From Desulfuromonas sp. (GTDB lineage Bacteria > Desulfobacterota > Desulfuromonadia > Desulfuromonadales > Trichloromonadaceae): a DNA stretch of 9,452 nucleotides. This document shows, piece by piece, positions 1 to 5,733 of the stretch. A program made the translations under genes and the position numbers. Under the pieces are notes generated by a model, which saw only the letters and a list, made by a program, of their open reading frames with translations, was not told the DNA's origin and ran no database searches. Numbering within the stretch: position 1 is the first letter of the stretch; each line of letters opens with the position of its first letter. The stretch spans positions 1 to 9,452 of the forward strand of contig JAQYWA010000055.1 of the NCBI GenBank assembly GCA_030145265.1, given 5' to 3'.

Positions 1-8
1 CTCTCCTT
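1..8 (-). promoter_or_regulatory. Ribosome-binding site of a gene starting beyond the left edge
   Basis: Read on the minus strand the first eight bases are AAGGAGAG, a near-consensus Shine-Dalgarno sequence. No start codon follows inside the window, so the gene it would serve must begin a few bases to the left and run leftwards like the other genes here. The promoter candidate at 98-124 fits the same reading. The product cannot be known from this window. Confidence 0.5.
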
Positions 9-90
9 GGTTTTGATGACAGATTCGCCAGAGGAATAATGGTAAGAAGACGAGATTTGCTCGCCTTATTCAACTATTAGACCCAAATCG

Positions 91-105
91 TGTATACAGT
101 ATACA
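91..105. promoter_or_regulatory. Perfect 15-bp palindrome, likely repressor operator
   Basis: The sequence TGTATACAGTATACA has two perfect 7-base arms (91-97 and 99-105) around a single central base. It covers the whole candidate -10 box (98-103) of the leftward promoter, the usual place for a repressor site. GTATAC-type cores occur in operators of several one-component regulators, GntR-type factors among them, but the regulator cannot be named from the site alone. An AT-rich palindrome of this size could arise by chance, but its placement makes an operator the better reading. Confidence 0.45.
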
Positions 106-124
106 AATGGTTAAAGGCTGTCAA
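98..124 (-). promoter_or_regulatory. Candidate sigma70-type promoter for the gene left of the window
   Basis: On the minus strand a perfect TTGACA (119-124) is followed after 15 bases by TATACT (98-103, five of six matches to TATAAT). The 15-base spacer is shorter than the preferred 16-18, so the promoter may be weak or dependent on a regulator. Transcription would start near position 91 and leave a leader of about 80-90 bases before the ribosome-binding site at 1-8. The palindrome at 91-105 overlaps the -10 box. Confidence 0.45.
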
Positions 125-125
125 G

Positions 126-182
126 AAAAAATATGGTTCCCGGGTGGCCGGATTTTAAAGGCTTTTTCGATTGTTTAGAACC
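126..182 (-). terminator. Weak possible intrinsic terminator after the LysM gene
   Basis: Six bases after the LysM gene stop, the minus strand carries GGTTC (178-182), which can pair with GAACC (135-139). A short CCGG/CCGG stem can form inside the long loop, and a run of six T follows at 126-131. The outer stem is only five pairs and the structure is branched, so this is a marginal terminator. It would separate the LysM gene from the promoter just to its left. Confidence 0.2.
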
Positions 183-187
183 GTGTG

Positions 188-895
188 TCAGTGACTATTT
201 TTTGTCGATGCTTTAATTAAGAGGTCGAGCGGAAAGATGTCGGATTTGCGGGCAGTGGCCCTGGCCTCTTTGGTCTCTTCCTCGCTCAGGTTGCGCGGGA
301 TGTTGAGATTTTGGCCGGGGTAGATCTGTCGCGGATCTTTAATCTGGTCACGGTTGGCGCGGTAAATCAGCGGCCAGAGAAAGGCGTCGTGATAGACCTG
401 TTTTTGGGCGGCAATAAACCAGAGTGTTTCGCCGTTTCCGACGGTGTAACTGGTTAGGGGTGGCGGTGGAGGGATTGGTGCTTGAGGTTTGGTTGGTGCC
501 GGTTTGCTGACGGTCTTCGGCGGTGGTTTTGGTTTGCTCTTTTCTTCCTTCTCGAGCTGTTTTTTTAACAGCTCGAGTTTTTCTTTTGTTCGGATATCTT
601 CGAGGTCGCGCCGCAATTGCTCTTCGCGGGCGGCGTGAATTGCCTGCTGGGCAAGCGCTTCGGCATAAGGAAGGGTTTCGCGGGCCAGGCCATACTGACC
701 CCGGGTGAAAAGTTCTTCGCCATTGGCCAGAACTTCAACGGCGGTCTGGTATTTGCCGGGGGCGAGCTCGGGGGCGCCACTGGTATAGGCTTTGGTAATC
801 GCACTTTGGGCGGCTTTCAGTTCTTTGCGGGGAGGGGAGGCGCACCCGTAGGAAAGAACGGACAGGGCGATCAGGATGATGAATGTTTTGTACAT
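188..895 (-). CDS. LysM-domain envelope lipoprotein with DUF4398-like helical domain
   Basis: The 235-residue product begins with a short hydrophobic export signal ending in LSYGC, with Cys18 the probable lipidated residue. The lipobox is imperfect because Ser rather than Leu/Val/Ile sits at -3. Residues 24-90 form an Ala/Glu-rich helical segment like the DUF4398 domain of other Gram-negative lipoproteins. A charged coiled coil follows (91-120), then a Pro/Lys linker (121-147). A single LysM domain occupies about 149-200 (YTVGNGETLW at the start, IYPGQNLNIP at the end) and is expected to bind peptidoglycan glycan strands. The protein is therefore probably anchored in a membrane and holds or senses the cell wall from the periplasm. 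The ATG at 893-895 has a GAAGG about seven bases upstream. The gene starts 85 bases after aspS and may be read from the aspS promoter, subject to the hairpin at 940-968. Its precise role is unknown. Confidence 0.85.
   Translation of the reverse strand: MYKTFIILIALSVLSYGCASPPRKELKAAQSAITKAYTSGAPELAPGKYQTAVEVLANGEELFTRGQYGLARETLPYAEALAQQAIHAAREEQLRRDLEDIRTKEKLELLKKQLEKEEKSKPKPPPKTVSKPAPTKPQAPIPPPPPLTSYTVGNGETLWFIAAQKQVYHDAFLWPLIYRANRDQIKDPRQIYPGQNLNIPRNLSEEETKEARATARKSDIFPLDLLIKASTKNSH
551..588 (+). repeat. 11-bp inverted repeat inside the LysM gene, terminator-like on the plus strand
   Basis: CTCGAGCTGTT (551-561) and its exact complement AACAGCTCGAG (567-577) flank a five-T loop. On the plus strand the stem is followed at once by TTTTTCTTTT (578-587), the layout of an intrinsic terminator for antisense transcripts. 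The repeat lies in the coiled-coil coding region and encodes parts of the LEL and QLE heptads, so repeated codon choice explains part of the symmetry. On the sense strand the stem is preceded by A-rich sequence and has no U-tract, so it should not stop the gene's own mRNA. Confidence 0.5.
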
Positions 896-939
896 ATGTA
901 AACCTTCATCGGCTCAATGTGCCGGAAGGGCAGAGTTGT

Positions 940-968
940 GCCGGGGATTCATGATTGGAATCCCCGGC
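940..968 (-). terminator. Strong hairpin after aspS without a U-tract
   Basis: GCCGGGGATTC (940-950) and GAATCCCCGGC (958-968) form a perfect 11-bp GC-rich stem with a 7-base loop, 12 bases past the aspS stop codon. On the minus strand it is followed by CACAACTC rather than a run of T, so it is not a textbook intrinsic terminator. It could be a partial or atypical terminator, or an mRNA 3'-end stabilising stem that lowers expression of the LysM gene relative to aspS. The hairpin is certain from the sequence; its role is inferred. Confidence 0.5.
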
Positions 969-980
969 TTGGCAGCAGTA

Positions 981-2768
981 TTACTTGGCTTTGGCAGCCA
1001 GTCTGATATGCAGTTCTCGCAACTGTTTTTCGTCTACCGTCCCGGGGGCTTCTGACATCAGGCAGGTCGCTTTCTGAGTCTTGGGGAAGGCAATTACGTC
1101 ACGAATTGATTCGGACCCGGTGAGAATCATGGTCAGACGGTCCAGGCCGAAGGCGACGCCGCCATGGGGAGGCGCCCCGAATTCAAGGGCATCCAGCAGG
1201 AAGCCGAATTTGGCGCGGGCCTCCTCTTCGCCGATGCCCATCAACTGAAACATCTGGCTCTGTACCGCCTGGTCATGGATACGGATGCTGCCGCCGCCGA
1301 TTTCCGAGCCGTTGAGTACCAGGTCGTAAGCCTTGGCTCGCGCTTTACCCGGCTCGGTGGCGAGCAGAGGCACGTCTTCATCCATCGGAGCGGTAAACGG
1401 ATGGTGAACGGCGACATGGCGACGGTCTTCTCCATCCCACTCGAGCAGGGGGAACTCGGTGATCCAGGCGAACTTGTAGTCGTCCTGTTTGGCTAGGCCG
1501 AGTTTGTTGCCGAGGTGGCCGCGCAGCCGCCCCAGGGACTCGTTAGTGACCTTGTACGAGTCGGCGACAAACAGCAGCAGGTCGCCCTGTTGGGCATCCA
1601 TTCGCTGATTGAGGGCAGCCAGTTCGTCGGCGGTGAAGAACTTGGCGATTGGCGACTGCCAGCCTTCTTCGGTTATCTTCACCCAGGCTAGGCCTTTGGC
1701 GCCGTAGATTTTGACGAACTCGGTGAGGTTGTCCAGGTCCTTGCGGGACTGGGTGGCGCCCCCCTTGACGTTGATAGCCTTGACCATGCCGCCGTTTTTC
1801 ACTGCATCGGCAAAAACTTTGAAGCCGCAGGAGCCGACCAGGTCGGACAGTTCGATCAGTTCAAGGCCGAAACGCAGGTCCGGGTTGTCGACCCCGTAGC
1901 GGGCCAGCGCTTCCTCGTAGGTCATGCGGGCCATCGGCAGGGTCACTTCGGTGCCGATCGTTTCTTTGAAGACTGAGGCGATCATCCCTTCCATCACCTG
2001 GATTACGTCGTTCTGGTCAACAAAGCTCATTTCGCAGTCGATCTGGGTGAATTCGGGCTGCCGGTCGGCACGCAGATCCTCGTCGCGGAAGCAGCGGACG
2101 ATCTGGAAATAGCGATCGAATCCGGAGACCATCAGCAATTGCTTGAACAACTGGGGGGACTGCGGTAGCGCATAGAAAGTGCCGGGATTGACGCGGCTCG
2201 GAACCAGGTAGTCGCGGGCCCCTTCCGGGGTGCTTTTGGTCAGTACCGGGGTTTCGATGTCGAGGAAGCCCTGGCTGTCGAGATAGCGGCGCACGGTGCG
2301 GGTGACCTGGTAGCGCAGCATCAGGTTATTCTGCACCGTGGGACGGCGCAGGTCGAGGTAGCGGTGCTTGAGGCGGATGTTTTCGGCCACCTCGGAGAAT
2401 TCGTCAAGCATGAAGGGCGGAGTCTTGGCGGTATTGAGGACGCGCAGGTCGTTGACCTCCACTTCAATCTCGCCGGTCTTCATCTTCGGGTTGACAGTCC
2501 CCTCGGGGCGGGGAGAAACCTTGCCCCGGATGGCAACCACGAACTCGTTGCGGATCTTGTCCGCTTTCGTGTGGGCTTCAGGGTCACGGTCGGGGTCGAG
2601 CGCCAACTGCACGATCCCTTCGCGGTCACGCAGGTCGATGAATATCAGCCCTCCGTGGTCGCGGCGCCGCTGTACCCAACCCATCAGGCATACTTCCTTA
2701 TCAATCTCCGCCGCCGTTACCTGGCCGCAGTAATGGCTTCTTTTCCAGTCACCCAACACGTCGTTCAA
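981..2768 (-). CDS. aspS: Aspartyl-tRNA synthetase, predicted non-discriminating (Asp/Asn)
   Basis: This class II synthetase (595 residues, normal for the bacterial type) charges tRNA(Asp) with aspartate in the cytoplasm. An OB-fold anticodon-binding domain spans about 12-115. The catalytic core has motif 1 near 160-190, motif 2 with FRDED (227-231) and motif 3 with GLDRL (541-545); the bacterial GAD insertion lies at about 300-410. His38 in RRRDHGG and Gly90 in RPEGTVN match His31 and Gly83 of the Pseudomonas aeruginosa non-discriminating enzyme; E. coli has Leu at the first position and a different residue at the second. The enzyme therefore probably also makes Asp-tRNA(Asn) for GatCAB. The start is TTG (2766-2768), chosen because GGAGG lies eight bases upstream at 2777-2781; later GTG/TTG codons are too far from it. 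The gene lies 102 bases after hisS and has its own promoter (2829-2858). Confidence 0.97.
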   Translation of the reverse strand: MNDVLGDWKRSHYCGQVTAAEIDKEVCLMGWVQRRRDHGGLIFIDLRDREGIVQLALDPDRDPEAHTKADKIRNEFVVAIRGKVSPRPEGTVNPKMKTGEIEVEVNDLRVLNTAKTPPFMLDEFSEVAENIRLKHRYLDLRRPTVQNNLMLRYQVTRTVRRYLDSQGFLDIETPVLTKSTPEGARDYLVPSRVNPGTFYALPQSPQLFKQLLMVSGFDRYFQIVRCFRDEDLRADRQPEFTQIDCEMSFVDQNDVIQVMEGMIASVFKETIGTEVTLPMARMTYEEALARYGVDNPDLRFGLELIELSDLVGSCGFKVFADAVKNGGMVKAINVKGGATQSRKDLDNLTEFVKIYGAKGLAWVKITEEGWQSPIAKFFTADELAALNQRMDAQQGDLLLFVADSYKVTNESLGRLRGHLGNKLGLAKQDDYKFAWITEFPLLEWDGEDRRHVAVHHPFTAPMDEDVPLLATEPGKARAKAYDLVLNGSEIGGGSIRIHDQAVQSQMFQLMGIGEEEARAKFGFLLDALEFGAPPHGGVAFGLDRLTMILTGSESIRDVIAFPKTQKATCLMSEAPGTVDEKQLRELHIRLAAKAK

Positions 2769-2828
2769 GTTTGTATCCTCCCGGTATTATAAAGTAGAAT
2801 CTTTAAGCTGAGTTTTATTCAATTGAGC

Positions 2829-2858
2829 ATTATAGTGACCCAGTCCAGTGACCGTCAA
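2829..2858 (-). promoter_or_regulatory. Sigma70-type promoter of aspS
   Basis: On the minus strand TTGACG (2853-2858, five of six matches) and a perfect TATAAT (2829-2834) are separated by 18 bases, within the normal range. Transcription should start near 2822, giving a leader of roughly 54 bases before the TTG start of aspS. The promoter begins only 12 bases after the hisS stop, so aspS can be expressed independently of hisS. The sequence GGTCACT occurs twice, 13 bp apart (2847-2853 and 2834-2840), filling the space between the two boxes. I see no terminator or other element in the rest of the 102-base gap. Confidence 0.7.
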
Positions 2859-2870
2859 GAATTATCCCCG

Positions 2871-4133
2871 TTAAAGGGCCGGCGTCAACCCGGACAGCAG
2901 AAATTTCTCGATGCCTTCCAGCGAGAGGGTCTCCTGCGTTCCGGTTTCCATGGTGCGCAGTTGGGCTTCCTGACGGGCCAGTTCATCGCCACCGATTATC
3001 AGCACCCGTCGGGCCTGCAGCTTGTTGGCCCGGCGCAATTGAGACTTCAGGCTTTTTCCTTCGTAGTCCATTTCGGCATGCAGGCCTTGGCGCTGCAGGC
3101 GCGACATGAGGGCAAAGGAATAGTTTGCCGCTTCGTCGCCGAGAGCGGCTAGAAACAGGTCCGGGCGGCTGGGTTCGATGCGTTTGTCGCCTTTCATCAG
3201 CACCAGACGTTCGACCCCCATGGCAAAGCCGATGCCGGGGAGCGGCGGTCCTCCCAGGTCTTTAATCAGGCCGTCGTAACGGCCGCCGGCGGCGACGGCA
3301 TTCTGGGAGCCCAGGCTGTTGGTGACCATTTCGAACGTGGTCTTGGTGTAGTAATCGAGTCCGCGGACCATGCGGGCATTGATCGTAAACGGGGTGCCGA
3401 CGTCAACCAGGTATCCCTGGACTTTGCTGAAATGCTCGTCGCAGCCGCCGCACAGGTGATCGAGTACCGACGGGGCTTCGGCGGTAGCCTCTTTGCAGCC
3501 GGTTGCCTTGCAGTCGAGGACGCGCAATGGATTGGTCTGGTAGCGCCGTCGGCAGTCATCGCAGAGGGCCTCGAGGCGTGCTTCGAGAAAGCCGATCAGG
3601 GCCTGGCGGTAGGCTGGGCGACATTCGGGACAGCCGAGAGAGTTAAGCTGCAGTTCCACATCTTCGATGCCGACGGCATCGAAGTAATGGGACAGCATGG
3701 TCAGGACCTGGGCATCGATTTTAGGATCCTCGATGCCGATGACTTCGGCGCCGATCTGGTGAAACTGGCGGTAGCGGCCTTTCTGTGGTCGCTCGTAGCG
3801 GAACATCGGGCCGGTATAGTAGAGCTTGGCCACCGGGTCTTTGGTATGCAGCTTGTTCTGGATGAATGAGCGCATGACCGGCGCCGTTCCTTCGGGACGC
3901 AGGGTCAGCGAATTGTTGCTCTTGTCGTTGAAGGTGTACATTTCTTTTTCGACGATGTCGGTGGTCTCACCAATCGAACGGCAGAAAAGTTCGGTCTTTT
4001 CCACAACCGGGACGCGGATTTCGGAAAAGCCGTAGGTGCCGAAAATGTGCCGGGCCTGTTCTTCGAGAAATTGCCAGGTTTCGACTTCACCCGGCAGGAT
4101 ATCGTTCATTCCCTTGATGCCTGTGATGCTCAC
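2871..4133 (-). CDS. hisS: Histidyl-tRNA synthetase
   Basis: The 420-residue class II synthetase attaches histidine to tRNA(His) in the cytoplasm; its length is close to E. coli HisRS. Visible signatures are the N-terminal GIKGMNDILPGE, TLRPEGTAPVMRS (78-90), motif 2 FRYERPQKGR (111-120), the histidine-specific RGLDYYTKTTFE (257-268), and motif 3 around GIGFAMGVERL (300-310). The C-terminal anticodon-binding domain covers about 325-415. The insertion domain carries eight cysteines (168, 171, 191, 194, 208, 213, 228, 231) in CxxC-like pairs, absent from E. coli HisRS but seen in many other bacterial HisRS. The start is GTG (4131-4133), supported by GAAAGG nine bases upstream and by the conserved GIKGMND, which would be cut by starting at the internal ATG. 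The gene lies 156 bases after the diguanylate cyclase gene, upstream of aspS. Confidence 0.97.
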   Translation of the reverse strand: MSITGIKGMNDILPGEVETWQFLEEQARHIFGTYGFSEIRVPVVEKTELFCRSIGETTDIVEKEMYTFNDKSNNSLTLRPEGTAPVMRSFIQNKLHTKDPVAKLYYTGPMFRYERPQKGRYRQFHQIGAEVIGIEDPKIDAQVLTMLSHYFDAVGIEDVELQLNSLGCPECRPAYRQALIGFLEARLEALCDDCRRRYQTNPLRVLDCKATGCKEATAEAPSVLDHLCGGCDEHFSKVQGYLVDVGTPFTINARMVRGLDYYTKTTFEMVTNSLGSQNAVAAGGRYDGLIKDLGGPPLPGIGFAMGVERLVLMKGDKRIEPSRPDLFLAALGDEAANYSFALMSRLQRQGLHAEMDYEGKSLKSQLRRANKLQARRVLIIGGDELARQEAQLRTMETGTQETLSLEGIEKFLLSGLTPAL

Positions 4134-4289
4134 GCTACTCTACCTTTCACTGTTGATTTAATTCAGCTCGGCCTCGTCGAGGCCGGAACACGGACCACAG
4201 CATAGCGCAGAATTGAATGAATTGCTACGGTGCCATTGCGAGATTGTCAGAGAGGATGGCCGGGAGGATGTCGCTGTGGTTGCTACGGT
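4134..4289 (-). other. Intergenic region upstream of hisS with a short palindromic hairpin
   Basis: The 156 bases between the diguanylate cyclase gene and hisS contain a GC-rich palindrome at 4169-4185 (CGGCCTC, three-base loop, GAGGCCG) in the presumed hisS leader. It has no T-run after it on the minus strand. A 10-base direct repeat, TTGCTACGGT on the plus strand, occurs at 4222-4231 and 4280-4289; the second copy abuts the upstream stop codon. I found no convincing promoter: CTGACA with a weak TAGCAA 17 bases on is the best pair. No coding potential or known riboswitch is apparent. Confidence 0.4.
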
Positions 4290-5675
4290 CTATGCAGGCG
4301 GTTCTTCCTTGATTTCCCAAGCGCCCCGGGTGACGTTGCGCACTTGCTTGCCGTGGTACATGGCCTGGTCGGCGAGGTCGATGAGAGCTTGCTTGTTGAC
4401 TGCGTTGCCCGGGTAGACGGCGTGGCCCACGGTGGCGGTCAGGCAAATCGGATTCGGGGTGTCGGCCAAGAACGAATGGCTCTCTATTGTGCTGCGGATT
4501 CGCTCGCCGACCACGGAGCCCCCCTGGCTGCCGGTTTCGACCAGAACAGCCGTGAACTCATCGCCGCCGTAACGGAATATCAGGTCGACTTCGCGAACGC
4601 ATTTGCGCAGCAGATCGGCAACCTCTTTCAAAACCCGGCTGCCGGCAAGGTGTCCCTGCGAATCGTTGACGGTTTTGAAATGATCAAGATCCATGAAAAT
4701 CAGGGAGAGTTCGAGGCCATAGCGTTCGGCCCGGCGGATCTCCTGGTCGAGGATCAGCTGCAGATAACGATAGTTGTACAGGCCGGTCAGGTCGTCGATG
4801 TAGATCAGGTCTTTGGTTCCCTGAAAACGACAGGCGTTTTGAAAGCCGCTGGCCGCCTGCTCAGCCAGGAACAGCAGGTTTTCATAAGGGAACTGGCGCG
4901 GCAGGTCGGAGCCGGGGATATTGTAGAAAAACAGGGCACCGCGCAGGTATTTGCCGAAGCGCAGTGGAAAGACGCACAGGGTACGTAAATCGACTGGCCA
5001 GGTCGGTTTGGCGGGCAGTTCTTCTTTCTGCATCAGGCGTAGCCCGGTAATGTTGCGTAACCCAGGAAACAGGGTTCGCCCCATGGTCTGCATCTGGGCT
5101 TCGCTATCCTCACCCAGAGTGCCCATGATTCGGGGAGTTTTGTTGCGCTCCTGCAACAAGGCGAAGGCGCGTCCTTCGCCGATCTCCCGCATCATGGTTT
5201 CGATGGCTTGGGGAAGCAGCGTGTCAATTTCCATTTGCGAGGCTAGGTTCTGGCCGGCTTGATAAAGACGGATCTGCCCCTTGAGCAGGGTATTCTCGTC
5301 CAGCAGGCGTCGCTGTTCGAGGCAGGTGCGGACCAGGTGCCGGAGCTCTTCCGGGTCGAATGGTTTGATCAGGTAGTCGCGGGCTCCGCTCTTGAGAGCT
5401 TGGATGGCTGTTTCCAGGCTGGCGTGGCTGGTTGCGAGAATAACTTCGGGAGGGTTGTCGATGCCGCGTGCAAGGCGCAGGACATCGAGTCCGCTGATGC
5501 CGGGCATGACCAGGTCGGTCAGCACCACGTCGATGCCTCCCTGGCGCAGGCGGTTGAGGGCGCTGTCTCCGGTAGCGACGGTTTCTACATCATAGCCCTC
5601 TTCGCCGAGCAGTTCGGCGTAAAGCCGGCGGAAAAAGAGCTCATCATCAACAACCAGTATGGCCGATTTTTTCAT
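4290..5675 (-). CDS. Response regulator with diguanylate cyclase (REC-GGDEF) output
   Basis: This 461-residue cytoplasmic regulator should make cyclic di-GMP from two GTP when activated by phosphorylation. The receiver domain (about 4-120) has acidic Asp10/Asp11, phospho-acceptor Asp54 in LTDLVMPG, Thr82 and Lys104. A helical linker follows, then a GAF-like region (about 140-285) of unclear ligand. The GGDEF domain (about 290-450) starts with DDLTGLYN, has metal-binding Asp329 in FMDLDHFK, and a complete active-site GGDEF at 370-374. An inhibitory I-site RxxD (Arg361 to Asp364) sits five residues before the motif, so feedback inhibition by the product is expected. No histidine kinase is next to it, so its partner is elsewhere. 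The ATG (5673-5675) has AGAGGG nine bases upstream. A promoter candidate precedes it (5705-5733). Which process it controls (motility, biofilm, competence) cannot be told from sequence. Confidence 0.92.
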   Translation of the reverse strand: MKKSAILVVDDELFFRRLYAELLGEEGYDVETVATGDSALNRLRQGGIDVVLTDLVMPGISGLDVLRLARGIDNPPEVILATSHASLETAIQALKSGARDYLIKPFDPEELRHLVRTCLEQRRLLDENTLLKGQIRLYQAGQNLASQMEIDTLLPQAIETMMREIGEGRAFALLQERNKTPRIMGTLGEDSEAQMQTMGRTLFPGLRNITGLRLMQKEELPAKPTWPVDLRTLCVFPLRFGKYLRGALFFYNIPGSDLPRQFPYENLLFLAEQAASGFQNACRFQGTKDLIYIDDLTGLYNYRYLQLILDQEIRRAERYGLELSLIFMDLDHFKTVNDSQGHLAGSRVLKEVADLLRKCVREVDLIFRYGGDEFTAVLVETGSQGGSVVGERIRSTIESHSFLADTPNPICLTATVGHAVYPGNAVNKQALIDLADQAMYHGKQVRNVTRGAWEIKEEPPA

Positions 5676-5704
5676 TCAGGAGCGCCCTCTCAATAGAAGT
5701 ATTT

Positions 5705-5733
5705 AAACTATCAGAGTCCCTTTTTTGTGTCAA
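5705..5733 (-). promoter_or_regulatory. Candidate promoter of the diguanylate cyclase gene
   Basis: A perfect TTGACA (5728-5733) on the minus strand is followed after 17 bases by TAGTTT (5705-5710), which matches TATAAT at only three positions. The -35 box contains the TGA stop codon of comEC, so the two genes abut closely. The consensus -35 and ideal spacing favour a real promoter; the weak -10 argues for a low or regulated level. There is no terminator between comEC and this site, so read-through from comEC is also likely. Confidence 0.4.

Noticed and set aside
1..39. Short plus-strand reading frame ending in TAA at the left edge, as the tail of a rightward gene
   Set aside because: Only 12 codons are visible and nothing in them is recognisable, while the RBS and promoter on the other strand support a leftward gene.
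4220..4235. TGGCAC on the minus strand upstream of hisS as a sigma54 promoter
   Set aside because: The GG and the next GC are seven bases apart instead of ten and no TTGC follows, so the -24/-12 pattern is not met.
4230..4988. 252-codon open frame on the plus strand
   Set aside because: It lies opposite the response regulator gene, whose REC and GGDEF motifs are intact. The predicted protein has no recognisable domain, and long antisense frames are common in GC-rich coding DNA.
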